From Aquamicrobium aerolatum DSM 21857 (GTDB lineage Bacteria > Pseudomonadota > Alphaproteobacteria > Rhizobiales > Rhizobiaceae), in assembly GCF_900113935.1 (NCBI RefSeq), contig NZ_FORF01000008.1, positions 62,001 through 126,000 of the forward strand: a stretch of 64,000 nt of DNA. Reading direction: 5' to 3'. The position numbers and the translations under genes were made by a program. Of the stretch, positions 1-10,639 are shown one piece after another (the stretch's first letter is position 1; every line of letters begins with the position of its first letter). The notes under the pieces were generated by a model that worked only from the letters and a program-made list of their open reading frames with translations, had not been told where the DNA came from and made no database searches.

Positions 1-66
1 GCGTCCGAGCACGTCTTCGATCGATTCCGGCTCGTTGCCGGGTGTCAGGGGGCGGGGGTCCGGCAT
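1..66 (-). CDS. Partial hypothetical protein, runs off left edge
   Basis: An open frame begins with ATG 53 bases downstream of the pth stop and continues past the left edge, giving 22 residues rich in Pro, Glu and Asp that start MPDPRPLTPGNEPESIED. An AGGA lies just before the ATG. It shares pth's strand and close spacing, so it is probably the next gene of that operon. Too little is present to assign a family. It could be a fortuitous frame. Confidence 0.4.
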   Translation of the reverse strand, partial: MPDPRPLTPGNEPESIEDVLGR

Positions 67-119
67 GGTCCTGCGAAGACGCGTCCGGGCGGATTTCGTT
101 CCATCCGCGTCGGGCGTCG

Positions 120-836
120 TCACCCCTTGTTGCCGAACAGCTTGCGCAGCATGTCGGCCATCGGCCCACTCTCGGGCGCTTTGATGGCGGGCGCCTGCGG
201 ACGGGCCTGGCGGATATGGCTTTGTGCTTTTGGCGCTGATTTCTTCGGTGCGGGTGCTTCCGGTTCGGTGCCGCGAACGGCAAGCGTGACCTTGTTCATG
301 AAGCCATTGTCATCGCCGCGCACGAGATAGTCGGCGTCGGACGCGATGGAGTCGAGCAGCGGGTCGAGCCAGACCTGATCGGCCTTGGAAAAGTCGCCAA
401 GCACATGCGGCATGACCATTTCCTTGACGCCCGGATGGCCGATGCCGATGCGCACGCGGCGGTAGTCCTTGCCGCAATGCGCGTCCATGGAACGGATGCC
501 GTTATGGCCGCCGGCACTGCCGCCGACCTTGACGCGTACCTTGCCAGGGGCAAGGTCGAGCTCGTCGTAGAGCACGACGACATCAGAGGCGGGGATCTTG
601 TGGAAGCGCATGGCTTCGCCGACAGACTGACCGGAAAGGTTCATGAAGGTCTGGGGCTTGAGCAGCAGCACCTTCTCGTCATTGAGGCGACCCTCGGCGA
701 TGAGGCCCTGGAACTTCTTCGACCAGGGAGAGAAGGAGCGGCGGCGGGCGATAGCGTCCACCGCCAGAAAACCGACATTGTGCCGGTTGTTCTCATATTT
801 GGGGCCGGGATTGCCGAGGCCGACAAGTAGCAGCAT
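120..836 (-). CDS. pth: Peptidyl-tRNA hydrolase
   Basis: Cytosolic esterase that releases tRNA from peptidyl-tRNAs dropped by the ribosome. The 238-residue product starts [20 protein letters not shown], carrying the family Asn9 and catalytic His19. The catalytic Asp follows in [10 protein letters not shown] (about residue 94), and GGHNGIRS is at 109-116. The core matches the usual ~190 residues; the last ~45 are a basic, Pro/Ala-rich tail of the kind seen in alphaproteobacterial Pth. A GGGAG lies upstream of the ATG. It sits 27 bases downstream of rplY on the same strand, a common rhizobial pairing of translation genes. Confidence 0.97.
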   Translation of the reverse strand: MLLLVGLGNPGPKYENNRHNVGFLAVDAIARRRSFSPWSKKFQGLIAEGRLNDEKVLLLKPQTFMNLSGQSVGEAMRFHKIPASDVVVLYDELDLAPGKVRVKVGGSAGGHNGIRSMDAHCGKDYRRVRIGIGHPGVKEMVMPHVLGDFSKADQVWLDPLLDSIASDADYLVRGDDNGFMNKVTLAVRGTEPEAPAPKKSAPKAQSHIRQARPQAPAIKAPESGPMADMLRKLFGNKG

Positions 837-863
837 GGAACGACGCTCCCGGCCGAAAGGCGA

Positions 864-1472
864 TTACTCGCTTGCTTCTTCGGCGGCTTCTTCGCCTTCT
901 TCAGACTTGAGGCCAGCAGGAGCAGCGATGGTCGCGATGGTGAAGTCGCGGTCGGTGATGGTCGGCTCGACGCCTTCCGGCAGCTTGACTGCGGAGACGT
1001 GAATGGTGTCACCGATTTCGGTGCCTTCCAGGTCGACTTCGATGGCATCCGGAATCGAGTTGGCAGCAACGATGGCTTCGATCTCGTGACGCACGATGTT
1101 CAGCACGCCGCCGCGCTTGATGCCAGCCGACTTCTCTTCGTTGAGGAAGCGAACCGGGATCTGCACGGTCACCTGCGTGTTCTTGGAAACGCGCAGCAGG
1201 TCAACGTGGATCGGGAAGTCGCGAACCGGATCCAGCTGGTAGTCCTTGGGGAGAACCTGGATCTTCTTGCCGTCAACGACGATCGTGGCGATGGTGGTTT
1301 TGAAACCGCCGCCGTGAATCTTGTAGTAGACGTCCTTGTAGTTCAGGGCGATCGACAGCGGAGCCTGCTTGTCGCCGTAGATTACTGCAGGGACCATACC
1401 GTTGCGACGCAGTTCACGGGCGGACCCCTTACCGACCCGGTTGCGAAGCTCGGCCTTGAGTTCGTAGCTCAT
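864..1472 (-). CDS. rplY: 50S ribosomal protein L25 (CTC/TL5 type)
   Basis: Binds 5S rRNA in the large subunit. The 202-residue protein is the long two-domain form: an L25 domain at about 1-90 (starts [22 protein letters not shown]) and a C-terminal beta domain at about 95-185 ([16 protein letters not shown]), ending in a Glu/Ala-rich acidic tail. AAGGAA precedes the ATG with 5-base spacing. It heads the unit that continues into pth; the ~230 bases upstream carry no gene and should hold its promoter. Confidence 0.96.
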   Translation of the reverse strand: MSYELKAELRNRVGKGSARELRRNGMVPAVIYGDKQAPLSIALNYKDVYYKIHGGGFKTTIATIVVDGKKIQVLPKDYQLDPVRDFPIHVDLLRVSKNTQVTVQIPVRFLNEEKSAGIKRGGVLNIVRHEIEAIVAANSIPDAIEVDLEGTEIGDTIHVSAVKLPEGVEPTITDRDFTIATIAAPAGLKSEEGEEAAEEASE

Positions 1473-1704
1473 GGCATTTCCTTTCGTTTGTATTTGGAGC
1501 GCCTGAGAACCGTGGTCCCCAAACGTCGAAAGCGGCGTTCCAGGCGGAAGCCGCTCCCCACCGCATTGCCTCCAAGGGTGTCTACGCGGGTGGCGCTCCT
1601 ATAGCGGAAGTGACTTAGCGGCGCAAGGCAGCTACGGGCCCGCAAAACGACGGAAATGATCGCTTTGAGGCCCGGTTGTTGCATGTTTTCCGCACTGCCG
1701 GGTG

Positions 1705-2901
1705 CTAGCGCCGCAGATCCCGCATATTGGGCAGCAGAATCGTCAGGAGGCCCAGGAACGGCAGGTAGGAACAGACCTGGTAGACCCACTCGATGCCGTT
1801 GCGGTCGGCAAGGACGCCGAGCACCGCGGCCGCAATTCCGCCCATGCCGAACGCAAAGCCGAAGAACACGCCGGCAATCATGCCGACGCGGCCCGGCACC
1901 AGTTCCTGTGCAAAGACGACGATCGCCGGAAATGCGGAAGCCAGGATTACGCCGATGATGAAAGACAGCACGCCGCTCCAGAACAAATCGGCATAGGGCA
2001 GGGCGAGCGTGAACGGCAAGACGCCGAGGATCGAGAACCAGATGACGGCCTTGGAGCCGATGCGGTCGCCGAGCGGGCCGCCCAGCACCGTGCCGAGCGC
2101 CATCGCGCCGAGGAACAGGAACAGCATCATCTGCGCCGACTGGACGTCGAGGTCGAATTTTTCGATCAGGAAGAAGGTGTAATAGCTGGAGACGCTGGCG
2201 GTGTAGATGTTCTTGGTGAACACCAGCAATGCAAGCACCACGAGCGCGACGACGACGCGGTTGCGCGGCAGGGGCAGCGTGAGGTCGACCGGGCCGCGTC
2301 CGGCATTTGCCGCCGTGAAGCGACTATACCAGTTGCCGACCTGATGCAGGATGATGATGCCCAGCAGGGCGAGGACGCAGAACCAGGCGACGCTTGCCTG
2401 CCCGCGTGGCACGACGATGAACGCGGCCAGGAGCGGGCCGATGGCGCTGCCGAAATTGCCGCCGACCTGAAACAGCGATTGCGCAAGGCCATAGCGTCCG
2501 CCAGAGGCAAGCCGCGCCACGCGCGAGGATTCAGGGTGGAAGATTGCCGAGCCGATGCCGATCAGCGCCGCGCCGCACAAAAGCAGCGTGTAGGAGGAGG
2601 CGTAGGCAAGCATCAGCAGGCCGATCAGGCTGGAGGCCATGCCGATGGGCAGCGATTGCGGCATCGGACGCCTGTCCGTGTAGAGCCCGATGGCAGGCTG
2701 CAACAGCGATGCGGTGATCTGGAATGTCAGGGTCAGCAGACCGATCTGCCAGAAGTCGAGCGCGTAGTCTTCCTTCAGCATCGGATAGATCGCCGCCAAA
2801 AGCGACTGCATCACGTCGTTGATCATATGGCACAGGCTGACCGCCAGGATCACCGGAAACACGGTCGTCTGTACGGAAGGGCGCGACGCACCAGCAGTCA
2901 T
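1705..2901 (-). CDS. MFS transporter, fosmidomycin-resistance (Fsr) type
   Basis: Twelve-helix major facilitator exporter. The sequence VSLCHMINDVMQSLLAAIYP near the N-terminus, a GLYTDRRPMP loop and IGSAIFHPESSRVARLASGG are typical of the Fsr family, which exports fosmidomycin and related drugs in E. coli; the substrate here is unknown. The start is set at the ATG before TAGASRPSV. A TTG nine bases earlier (2910) lies about 8 bases after AAAGGA and may be the true start. The longer frame to 2994 lacks any family similarity. The divergent AraC gene is its likely regulator. Confidence 0.85.
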   Translation of the reverse strand: MTAGASRPSVQTTVFPVILAVSLCHMINDVMQSLLAAIYPMLKEDYALDFWQIGLLTLTFQITASLLQPAIGLYTDRRPMPQSLPIGMASSLIGLLMLAYASSYTLLLCGAALIGIGSAIFHPESSRVARLASGGRYGLAQSLFQVGGNFGSAIGPLLAAFIVVPRGQASVAWFCVLALLGIIILHQVGNWYSRFTAANAGRGPVDLTLPLPRNRVVVALVVLALLVFTKNIYTASVSSYYTFFLIEKFDLDVQSAQMMLFLFLGAMALGTVLGGPLGDRIGSKAVIWFSILGVLPFTLALPYADLFWSGVLSFIIGVILASAFPAIVVFAQELVPGRVGMIAGVFFGFAFGMGGIAAAVLGVLADRNGIEWVYQVCSYLPFLGLLTILLPNMRDLRR

Positions 2902-3027
2902 GTCGGTCAAGACAGCAATCCTTTCAAGCGGCTTCACCGGAAGCGGAGATGCGGGTGAAGCCGGAAATTGTGCAGAAGCGTGGAAGCAGCGCATTCGGCG
3001 CGAGATGCTCCCAGTCTACCACGCTTG

Positions 3028-3044
3028 CATACGCGCATTGTATG
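3028..3044. promoter_or_regulatory. Inverted repeat between Fsr-like exporter and araC gene
   Basis: CATAC-N7-GTATG lies in the divergent intergenic space, 56 bases before the regulator's ATG and about 127 before the exporter's. It is a plausible binding site for the adjacent AraC-type protein; short arms make chance possible. Confidence 0.3.
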
Positions 3045-3099
3045 TAGTCGTCCTTTGTGGTTTGGTCGATTTCTTTCGCGATTGGGCCAAACTGCACCG

Positions 3100-3954
3100 A
3101 TGACGAGCGATATCAACGCAACGCTGGCGACAAGGCTGGAATGGATCGACAGCGCCAAGGGCGATGTCATCGCGCTGGCGACCGACTATGCCGACGGGAC
3201 GCGCATTCCGGCGCACCGTCACGGGCGCGCGCAAATGCTGTTTCCGTTTCGCGGCACGGTGATGATTTCCACCGGGCAGGGCCGCTGGATGGTGCCGCCC
3301 GATCATGCGATGTGGATACCCACGGGGGTGGAACATGCGGTTGAAATGCTCGGCATGGTGCAGATGCGCTCCGTCTATGTTGCGCCGGATGCAAGCGCCG
3401 GTCTGCCGGACGATCTGCGGGTGCTGGCTGTCAACGGATTGATGCGCAGCCTGGTGATCGAGGCGGTGCAGACACGAACGATGGATGCGGACGCGCGCGC
3501 GCATGCCGTGATGCAGTTGATGCTGCTGGAAATGGCGCGGCTGGAGCCGCGCCCGTTCGCGCTGCCGTTTCCGGCCGATCCACGGTTGATGAAATTGTGC
3601 AGGGCGTTCATTGCAAAGCCCAACGCGGAAGCGCCGATTGACGAATGGGCGGATCGTGCGGGGATGAGCCGGCGCAGTTTCACCCGCGCGTTTCAGCGCG
3701 AGACCGGCCTGAGCCTGTCCGTCTGGCGACGGCAGGCGGTGTTGCTGGCGGCGCTGCCGCTTCTGGCGCGGGGCAAGACCGTGACGGAAGTGGCGCTGGG
3801 GCTGGGTTATGAAAGCGCGCCGGCATTCACGACGATGTTTCGACGCATGCTGGGCGTCGCGCCGCGCACCTATCTGCGGCAGGGCGGGCGCACGCAGATG
3901 TTTGCATCGCAGCCGCCAGAGGCTATAGAGGGACCGAAACCAGCACAGGAGTGA
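3100..3954 (+). CDS. AraC-family regulator with cupin sensor domain
   Basis: 284 residues. The N-terminal half is a cupin (PAHRHGRAQMLFPFRG, then WMVPPDHAMWIPTGVEH), a common arrangement in AraC proteins that control MFS exporters. The C-terminal ~100 residues are a double helix-turn-helix (DEWADRAGMSRRSFTRAFQ and TVTEVALGLGYESAPAFTTM). The ATG at 3100 directly precedes the folded region; the upstream in-frame extension has no similarity to the family. It is transcribed away from the Fsr-like exporter, so local control of that gene is the natural inference. Inducer unknown. Confidence 0.9.
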   Translation: MTSDINATLATRLEWIDSAKGDVIALATDYADGTRIPAHRHGRAQMLFPFRGTVMISTGQGRWMVPPDHAMWIPTGVEHAVEMLGMVQMRSVYVAPDASAGLPDDLRVLAVNGLMRSLVIEAVQTRTMDADARAHAVMQLMLLEMARLEPRPFALPFPADPRLMKLCRAFIAKPNAEAPIDEWADRAGMSRRSFTRAFQRETGLSLSVWRRQAVLLAALPLLARGKTVTEVALGLGYESAPAFTTMFRRMLGVAPRTYLRQGGRTQMFASQPPEAIEGPKPAQE

Positions 3955-4017
3955 CCCCGATGAACGATGCAAAGCGCGCTAATTTCGCCCTTTCTGCATC
4001 CCTGTTCGCGGTGTCCC

Positions 4018-5592
4018 ATGTCGTTTCTCTCTGCTCACGGACTTTCATTTCAGCTTCCTGACGGACGTCTGCTTTTCGAAAATATCGATCTTGCCTTCGG
4101 GGCCGAGATAACCGGCCTTGTCGGGTGCAACGGCGTCGGCAAGTCGTCGCTGATTTCGCTGCTGGCGGGCGTGGCACAGCCGACCACAGGCACCGTGCGC
4201 AGGTCGGGCAAGATCGCGCTCTTGCGCCAGATGGCGCATGTGCGCGACGACGAAACCGTGGCAGGGCTGTTCGACGTTGAGGCGCAACTTGCCCGGCTGA
4301 CCCGGATCGAGGCAGGCGTGGCAGATGATGACGATCTGGCTGAGGCCGACTGGACCCTTCAAGCGCGTTTCGAAAAAGCGCTGACGGATGTCGGGCTGGA
4401 GGGCGTGGCATTTGACCGGCTTCTGGTGACGCTGAGCGGGGGGCAGCGCACACGCGCGGCGCTGGCCGCACTCGCATTCCACGAGCCCGACCTGATCCTG
4501 CTTGACGAGCCTTCCAACAATCTCGACCGCGACGGGCGGCAGGCGCTTTACGATTTTCTCGACCGCTGGCGGGGCGGGGCGGTGATCGTCAGCCATGACC
4601 GGGAATTGCTGGCGCGGATGGACCGGATCATCGAACTGTCATCGCGCGGGACGCGGATCTATGGCGGCAATTTCGACGCCTATCAGGCGCAGCGCGATGC
4701 GGAACGCGCGGGCGCGGAAAAGGCGCTGGAGAGCGCCGAGCGGATGATGCGGCAGAAGGAACGCGCGGCGCAGGAGGCGAGGGAGCGGCAGGCAAGGCGT
4801 GCGTCAGCAGGCCGCGAAAGCCGGGCGGGAAGTTCCGACCCAAAGATATTGCTGGATGCCCGCAAGGAGCGGGCGGAAGCCACGACCGGGCGGGTCGACC
4901 GGCTGGCGGAGCGGCTGGAAGCGGACGCACGTGAGGCGCTGGAGCGCAGCAGCGATGCAGTCGAGCGCCGGACGCCGTTCACGGCGGGGATGAGCGGGGC
5001 GCAGGTTCCAGCCGGCAAGGTGCTGGTGGAAGCACGCGCGCTTGCCATCGGTCACGCGAATGGAGGCGTGCTGAACCTTGTCGACCTGACCATTGCCGGG
5101 CCGGAGCGCGTGGCAGTGAGCGGGCGCAACGGGGCGGGCAAGTCGACGCTTCTCAAAACGCTGGCGGGGCTGCTGCCGCCTCTGGGCGGAACGCTGCAGG
5201 TGCATGCGCGCATTGCCTATTTCGACCAGCAGGTCAGCCTGTTGCAGGAGGATGCATCGATCCTCGACAATTATCGCCGCATCAATGCGGGGGCGAGCGA
5301 CAATGAATGCCGGAGCGCTTTGGCGCGCTATGCGTTTCGCGCGGATGCTGCGTTGCAAATGGTGTCGACCCTTTCGGGAGGGGAAAGGTTGCGTGCAGGG
5401 CTTGCCTGCGTGGCGGCGGGAAAAAGCCCACCTGAAATGCTGATGCTGGACGAGCCGACAAACCATCTTGATCTTGAGTCTGTTGCCGAGGTGGAGGCAG
5501 GGTTGCGGGAGTTTGGCGGCGCGCTGCTGGTGATCAGCCACGACGAGACATTTCTGGAGAACATCGGTATCGAGCGTCGACTCGCGCTGTAG
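4018..5592 (+). CDS. ABC-F family ATP-binding protein
   Basis: 524 residues with two ABC ATPase domains and no membrane segments, as in ABC-F translation factors and resistance proteins. Domain 1 has Walker A GCNGVGKSS, signature LSGGQRTR and Walker B LILLDEPSNNLD. Domain 2 has GRNGAGKST, LSGGERLRAG and MLMLDEPTNHLD. The linker (about residues 230-320) is Arg/Glu/Ala-rich and probably helical. The ATG at 4018 begins MSFLSAHGLSFQLPDG, directly at the first domain; the 17 residues upstream look non-coding. The first Walker B has SNN where TNH is usual. Exact role (ribosome rescue, resistance) cannot be told from sequence. Confidence 0.88.
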   Translation: MSFLSAHGLSFQLPDGRLLFENIDLAFGAEITGLVGCNGVGKSSLISLLAGVAQPTTGTVRRSGKIALLRQMAHVRDDETVAGLFDVEAQLARLTRIEAGVADDDDLAEADWTLQARFEKALTDVGLEGVAFDRLLVTLSGGQRTRAALAALAFHEPDLILLDEPSNNLDRDGRQALYDFLDRWRGGAVIVSHDRELLARMDRIIELSSRGTRIYGGNFDAYQAQRDAERAGAEKALESAERMMRQKERAAQEARERQARRASAGRESRAGSSDPKILLDARKERAEATTGRVDRLAERLEADAREALERSSDAVERRTPFTAGMSGAQVPAGKVLVEARALAIGHANGGVLNLVDLTIAGPERVAVSGRNGAGKSTLLKTLAGLLPPLGGTLQVHARIAYFDQQVSLLQEDASILDNYRRINAGASDNECRSALARYAFRADAALQMVSTLSGGERLRAGLACVAAGKSPPEMLMLDEPTNHLDLESVAEVEAGLREFGGALLVISHDETFLENIGIERRLAL

Positions 5593-5644
5593 CGACAGCT
5601 GTCATCAGCATGTCACCGGCATGTGGTGAGCCCGACGGGACGGT

Positions 5645-6958
5645 GTGGAGGGTGCGGTGCAGGAAGCAGGAAGACCTGGCCTTGGCGAGATGACCGCTGT
5701 GTTCGCGCGGATCGGGCTGATCTCGTTTGGCGGCCCGGCGGGGCAGATCGCGCTGATGCACCGCGTGCTGGTGGACGAAAAGCGCTGGCTCGACGAGGCG
5801 CGGTTTCTCCATGCGCTCAACTATTGCATGCTTCTGCCCGGACCGGAGGCGATGCAGCTTGCGACCTATTCGGGCTGGCTGCTGCATGGCACGCGGGGCG
5901 GACTGATCGCGGGGCTGCTGTTCCTGATGCCGGGCGCGCTGGTGCTGGTGGCGCTGTCGATCGTCTATCTGCTGGCCGGTGAGGTCACTTTGGTGCAGGG
6001 GCTGCTGTTCGGCCTGAAAGCGGCGGTGCTGGCCGTGGTGCTGGAGGCGCTGCTGAAAGTGTCAAAGCGCGCGCTGCACAGCCCGGCAGAGGTGGGGACG
6101 GCAGTTCTCTCACTGCTTGCGATCATGCTTTTGAAGGTGCCGTTTCCGGTCGTGATCGTTGCAGCGATGGCGGTCGGGATGCTGGGATACCTGCTCGGCG
6201 GCAACCGGGCGCATCGGGTTGAAAGCGCAGCAAGCATCGATGCGCCGCCGCTGGCGCATTTGTTCACGACCTTGGCGCTCTGGCTCGGCATCTGGCTTAG
6301 GCCGCTGGCGCTGCTCTTTCTGACACTGGGCGCAGACCATGTGTTCACGCAGGAGGGCGGGTTCTTCTCCATCATGGCGGCGGTGACATTCGGGGGCGCC
6401 TATGCGGTGCTGGCCTGGGTCGCGCAGCAGGCGGTCGAAATCCATGGCTGGTTGCAGCCCGACGAAATGCTGACGGGGCTCGGCCTTGCCGAAACGACGC
6501 CGGGACCGCTGATCCTCGTTCTGGTGTTCGTCGGCTTTCTCGGCGGCGCGCGTCTGTCCGGGCTCGACCCGGTGCTGGGCGGGCTCGGCGGAGCACTTGT
6601 GGCGCTGTGGTTCACCTTCGTGCCCAGCTTCCTGTTCATCTTTGCCGGCGCGCCCTATCTGGAGAAACTGCGCGAGGTGAAATGGCTTTCAGCGGCACTC
6701 GGATCCGTCACGGCGGCGGTGGTCGGCATCATCGCCAACCTTGCGCTGTGGTTTGGAATGCATGTGCTGTTTGGGCGGGTTGAGACGCTGATGGCGGGGC
6801 CGCTGGAAATTCCAGTGCCGCAGATGGCAAGCCTGGACATCGCGTCTTTGCTGATCGCCGCCGCCGCGGTGGTCGCGCTCAGCGTCCTGCGGCTGAACAT
6901 GATCGCCGTCCTTGCAATGGCGGCGATCATGGGGATCGTGATTTCAGCGCTGGGCTGA
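5645..6958 (+). CDS. chrA: Chromate transporter (CHR family, two-domain)
   Basis: Inner-membrane protein of 437 residues with two tandem CHR domains, the long bacterial form that exports chromate. Each half has its characteristic motif: FARIGLISFGGPAGQIALMH with LLPGPEAMQLATYSG in the first, and AVTFGGAYAVLAWVAQQAVE with GLAETTPGPLILV in the second. The start is GTG at 5645, with GTG at 5657 as an alternative. It ends immediately against the convergent prs stop. Confident as CHR family; chromate as substrate follows from the family. Confidence 0.9.
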   Translation: MEGAVQEAGRPGLGEMTAVFARIGLISFGGPAGQIALMHRVLVDEKRWLDEARFLHALNYCMLLPGPEAMQLATYSGWLLHGTRGGLIAGLLFLMPGALVLVALSIVYLLAGEVTLVQGLLFGLKAAVLAVVLEALLKVSKRALHSPAEVGTAVLSLLAIMLLKVPFPVVIVAAMAVGMLGYLLGGNRAHRVESAASIDAPPLAHLFTTLALWLGIWLRPLALLFLTLGADHVFTQEGGFFSIMAAVTFGGAYAVLAWVAQQAVEIHGWLQPDEMLTGLGLAETTPGPLILVLVFVGFLGGARLSGLDPVLGGLGGALVALWFTFVPSFLFIFAGAPYLEKLREVKWLSAALGSVTAAVVGIIANLALWFGMHVLFGRVETLMAGPLEIPVPQMASLDIASLLIAAAAVVALSVLRLNMIAVLAMAAIMGIVISALG

Positions 6959-7891
<933 letters not shown>

Positions 7892-8016
7892 GGAATTTCC
7901 CCGGCGAAGGATATGTGCTGGCTTTTAGCGGCGTTGGCTCATATTGCAAGTGCGAACGGCGACAAACCGCTGGCATTTGTCAAACAGCGACAAATGTGTC
8001 GCATTCATGTTGCGGT

Positions 8017-8589
8017 TCAGCCCTGACGAACCAGCAGCCATGCCGCCAGTTGTTCGACGGTCTGATCGGCGATTGCTTCCATCGTGCGGGCATCGACACC
8101 GTCCCAGCCCTGCGGCTGGCTGACCGGCGAAATCGCCTGCCCCTGAATGCGGTGGACTCGCGCTCCGGTCGCATCCATCACATCCCAGACATAGATGACA
8201 GTCGTACCGTCACGCTCCGAGATCGCGGAAAAATAGCCTCTCAGCACATGGGTCGCCGAGCCGTCTTCCGGTTCGGTCAGCGTGATCCCACGCAAGGCGG
8301 CGCGCTCTGCGACACGGCGCGCCAGTGGTGCGGATGCCTGCTCGGTTGCGCCGATGACGGGCGTGAAGCGCACGCGCGCGTCCAGCCGGGCGGCTGCGAC
8401 CTGCTCGTCCGAGTCGGTTGAGAACATCGCCTGCGGGAGCGGATTGCTCGCGTCGCCGAGCAGTGCGGAAGGCTCCAGCACGTCCTGCGCGCTGGTGCAG
8501 CCAGCAAGCGCCGCAGCCGCCACGAGAGCGAGCATTCGGTGTGAGGTCAGATTCAAGGCAAATTGCCTTGATCTGTGGTTGTAAGGCAT
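8017..8589 (-). CDS. Conserved lipoprotein of unknown function
   Basis: 190 residues. A basic n-region (MPYNHRSRQFALNLTSHR), a hydrophobic stretch and lipobox LAGC (Cys31) predict a lipid-anchored envelope protein. The mature part is unrecognised; it has alternating polar strands (THVLRGYFSAISERDGTTVI, YVWDVMDATGARVHRI) suggesting a small beta-rich domain. It lies 13 bases after the M24-family gene and is probably the last gene of the lgt-midA-pgeF-M24 run. A start at the internal ATG 8535 would leave too short an n-region. Confidence 0.8.
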   Translation of the reverse strand: MPYNHRSRQFALNLTSHRMLALVAAAALAGCTSAQDVLEPSALLGDASNPLPQAMFSTDSDEQVAAARLDARVRFTPVIGATEQASAPLARRVAERAALRGITLTEPEDGSATHVLRGYFSAISERDGTTVIYVWDVMDATGARVHRIQGQAISPVSQPQGWDGVDARTMEAIADQTVEQLAAWLLVRQG

Positions 8590-8602
8590 GGGCAGTCGCT
8601 CG

Positions 8603-9754
8603 TCACTGGACGATGAGGTCGAGGTCGTGGCGCGAGAGGGCTTTTGGGGCGCTGTCGGTCGTCAGGTACGTGCGACCGAGCGTCATGGCCGTCTCGCTGT
8701 CGGAATCCATGATGATCATATGCGCAAACAGCGTCATGTCGGGCGCGATCGGCTCCGGGTTGCCGGCGTAGAACATCTGCGCGTCCATCCATGACGGCGA
8801 GAAGCGCGCGCCGACCGAATAGCCACAGGCGTTGAGACGATGGCGGGTGAGGCCGTGCGCTTCCATCACCTTGGCATGGGCGTCGAAGACATCGCCGAAG
8901 GTGCGGCCCGGAACCATCGCCTTTTCAGCGGCGAGCAAGGCATCGCGGGCGGCTTCGAACAGTTCCTGATGGCGGCGCGAGGCCTTGCCGGTCAGGATCG
9001 TGCGCATCATCGGTGCGTGATAATGGTTGAAGACGCCGGCCCATTCGAGCGTGAGCTGGTCATTCTTGTTGAGCTTGCGGCGACCGGACTTGTTGCGGCA
9101 CAGGAGTGCGTCGGCACCGGAGCCGATGATGAACTCGTTGGCAGGGTAGTCGCCGCCGCCGGCAAAGATCGCGCCCTGCATCGCGGCAAGGATCGCGCCT
9201 TCATCGCCACCCTGCTTGATGAGCGGAAGGGCGGCTTCAAGCGCCGCATCCGTCAGCGCGGCCGCTTTGGTCGCCTTGGCGATTTCCGCGGCGCTCTTGA
9301 ACAGGCGCAGGCGAGAGATGATGTCGGACGCGTCCTCGGTGGTGGCGAAGGTGCGCATTTCCTCATCGAGCAGCCGAGTGTTCTTCCCGGTCAGGCCGTG
9401 GGTGTCGTACTCGATGCCGATGCGGCAGCCGAGCAGATCGAGCTCATTGAGCAGGTTGCGCAATTCGGAAGCGGGATTGGCCCCGTCGCGGTCGGTCCAC
9501 ACGACGATGTTGTCGAGAATCGAGGTCTGGCGCGCCTGCCGCAGATCGGCGGAGCGGGTCATCAGCACCATCGAGCCGTCGGCCTTCACCGCAAGGCACT
9601 GGAAGAAGCAGAAGCCGAAGGTGTCGTAGCCGGTGAGCCAGTACATGCTCTCCTGCGAGAACAGCAGCATGGCGTCGAGCTTGCGGGCAGCCATTTCGAT
9701 GACGAGGCGGTCGCGCCGTGCGTCAAATTCGGTTCGGTCGAAGTGCAGCGCCAT
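8603..9754 (-). CDS. M24-family (creatinase/Xaa-Pro peptidase-like) protein
   Basis: 383 residues with an N-terminal creatinase-type domain (about 10-140) and a pita-bread C-terminal domain (about 160-375). The place of the first two metal-binding Asp residues of M24 peptidases reads LTLEWAGVFNHYHAPMMRT, with Glu and His/Ala where D...D is expected, and the later His/Glu ligands are also hard to match. It may be a metal-free hydrolase like creatinase or ectoine hydrolase rather than a proline peptidase. The start overlaps the pgeF stop by one base (TGATG), implying translational coupling. Confidence 0.82.
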   Translation of the reverse strand: MALHFDRTEFDARRDRLVIEMAARKLDAMLLFSQESMYWLTGYDTFGFCFFQCLAVKADGSMVLMTRSADLRQARQTSILDNIVVWTDRDGANPASELRNLLNELDLLGCRIGIEYDTHGLTGKNTRLLDEEMRTFATTEDASDIISRLRLFKSAAEIAKATKAAALTDAALEAALPLIKQGGDEGAILAAMQGAIFAGGGDYPANEFIIGSGADALLCRNKSGRRKLNKNDQLTLEWAGVFNHYHAPMMRTILTGKASRRHQELFEAARDALLAAEKAMVPGRTFGDVFDAHAKVMEAHGLTRHRLNACGYSVGARFSPSWMDAQMFYAGNPEPIAPDMTLFAHMIIMDSDSETAMTLGRTYLTTDSAPKALSRHDLDLIVQ

Positions 9755-10539
9755 CAGATGTCCTCCAGAACGATCGCCGAAATCTGGCGTCCATAGTCCG
9801 GTTCCTGCCGGTGTGTCGTGCGGCGGTATGAATAGAAATCGTCTTCGTCGGAATAGGTGCAGCGGCCCAGCATGTCGGCCTGTATGCCAGCGCGCTTCAA
9901 GCGGTCGACAGTATAGCGGTTCAGGTCGAACATTGCATGATCGACATTCGACGAAGGGGTGAAATAGTCTGCGTTGGTCGCATCCGAAGCGACGAAGCGC
10001 TCGACGAATTCGGGACCGACTTCATAATTGGCCGCACTGATCGACGGGCCGAGGGTGGCGACGATGCGCGAGCGCTCCGCGCCAAGCTGTTCCATCGCCT
10101 CGATGGTGGCTTCCAAAACGCCGGTGAGCGCGCCTTTCCAGCCGGCATGGGCCGCGCCGATGACGCCGGCTTGGGCGTCGGCGTAAAGGATCGGTCCACA
10201 GTCGGCGGCAAGTGCGCCAAGAGCGATGCCGGGGCGGTCGGTGACCATGGCGTCGGCGCGGGGGCGCTCGCCGGAAAATGGCTCGCTCACCACCAGCGCA
10301 TCGGCGGAATGAATCTGATAGAGGGTCAGGAGATTTTGCGGCGTGACGCCCAGCCAGGAGGCCACGCGGCGACGATTCTCGGCAACATTGCCAGCAATGT
10401 CCTGCGAGCCGACACCGACGTTCAGGCCGCGATAGATGCCGGTCGAAACGCCGCCGTTTCTGGTGAAGAAACCATGCCGGATGCCAGGCAGATCAAGGGC
10501 ACCTGACCGGATCGGGTCCGGCTGAACGCTGTCGTTCAT
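9754..10539 (-). CDS. pgeF: Peptidoglycan editing factor PgeF (YfiH/laccase-domain family)
   Basis: 261 residues of the DUF152 fold. In E. coli the family removes wrongly incorporated L-Ser from the peptidoglycan stem; earlier annotations as polyphenol oxidase are still common. Zinc-site residues are visible: His in YQIHSADALVV, Cys in LAADCGPILYAD and His in IGAAHAGWKGA. It lies between midA (100 bases upstream) and the M24 gene (one-base overlap). Confidence 0.9.
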   Translation of the reverse strand: MNDSVQPDPIRSGALDLPGIRHGFFTRNGGVSTGIYRGLNVGVGSQDIAGNVAENRRRVASWLGVTPQNLLTLYQIHSADALVVSEPFSGERPRADAMVTDRPGIALGALAADCGPILYADAQAGVIGAAHAGWKGALTGVLEATIEAMEQLGAERSRIVATLGPSISAANYEVGPEFVERFVASDATNADYFTPSSNVDHAMFDLNRYTVDRLKRAGIQADMLGRCTYSDEDDFYSYRRTTHRQEPDYGRQISAIVLEDI

Positions 10540-10639
10540 GCTATTTCGTGTCCCTCGTGGTCGCCGGTCAAAAGTGAGGCGGCGCGATGACGAAGCGCCC
10601 GATTTGCGCGCGGATCGTGGAGCAGGCGAGGGGCAAAAG

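Noticed and set aside
1702-2958. 418-residue plus-strand open frame
   Set aside because: Antisense to the Fsr-like transporter; composition (Gln, Arg, Asp, His-rich) is that of a reversed GC-rich gene.
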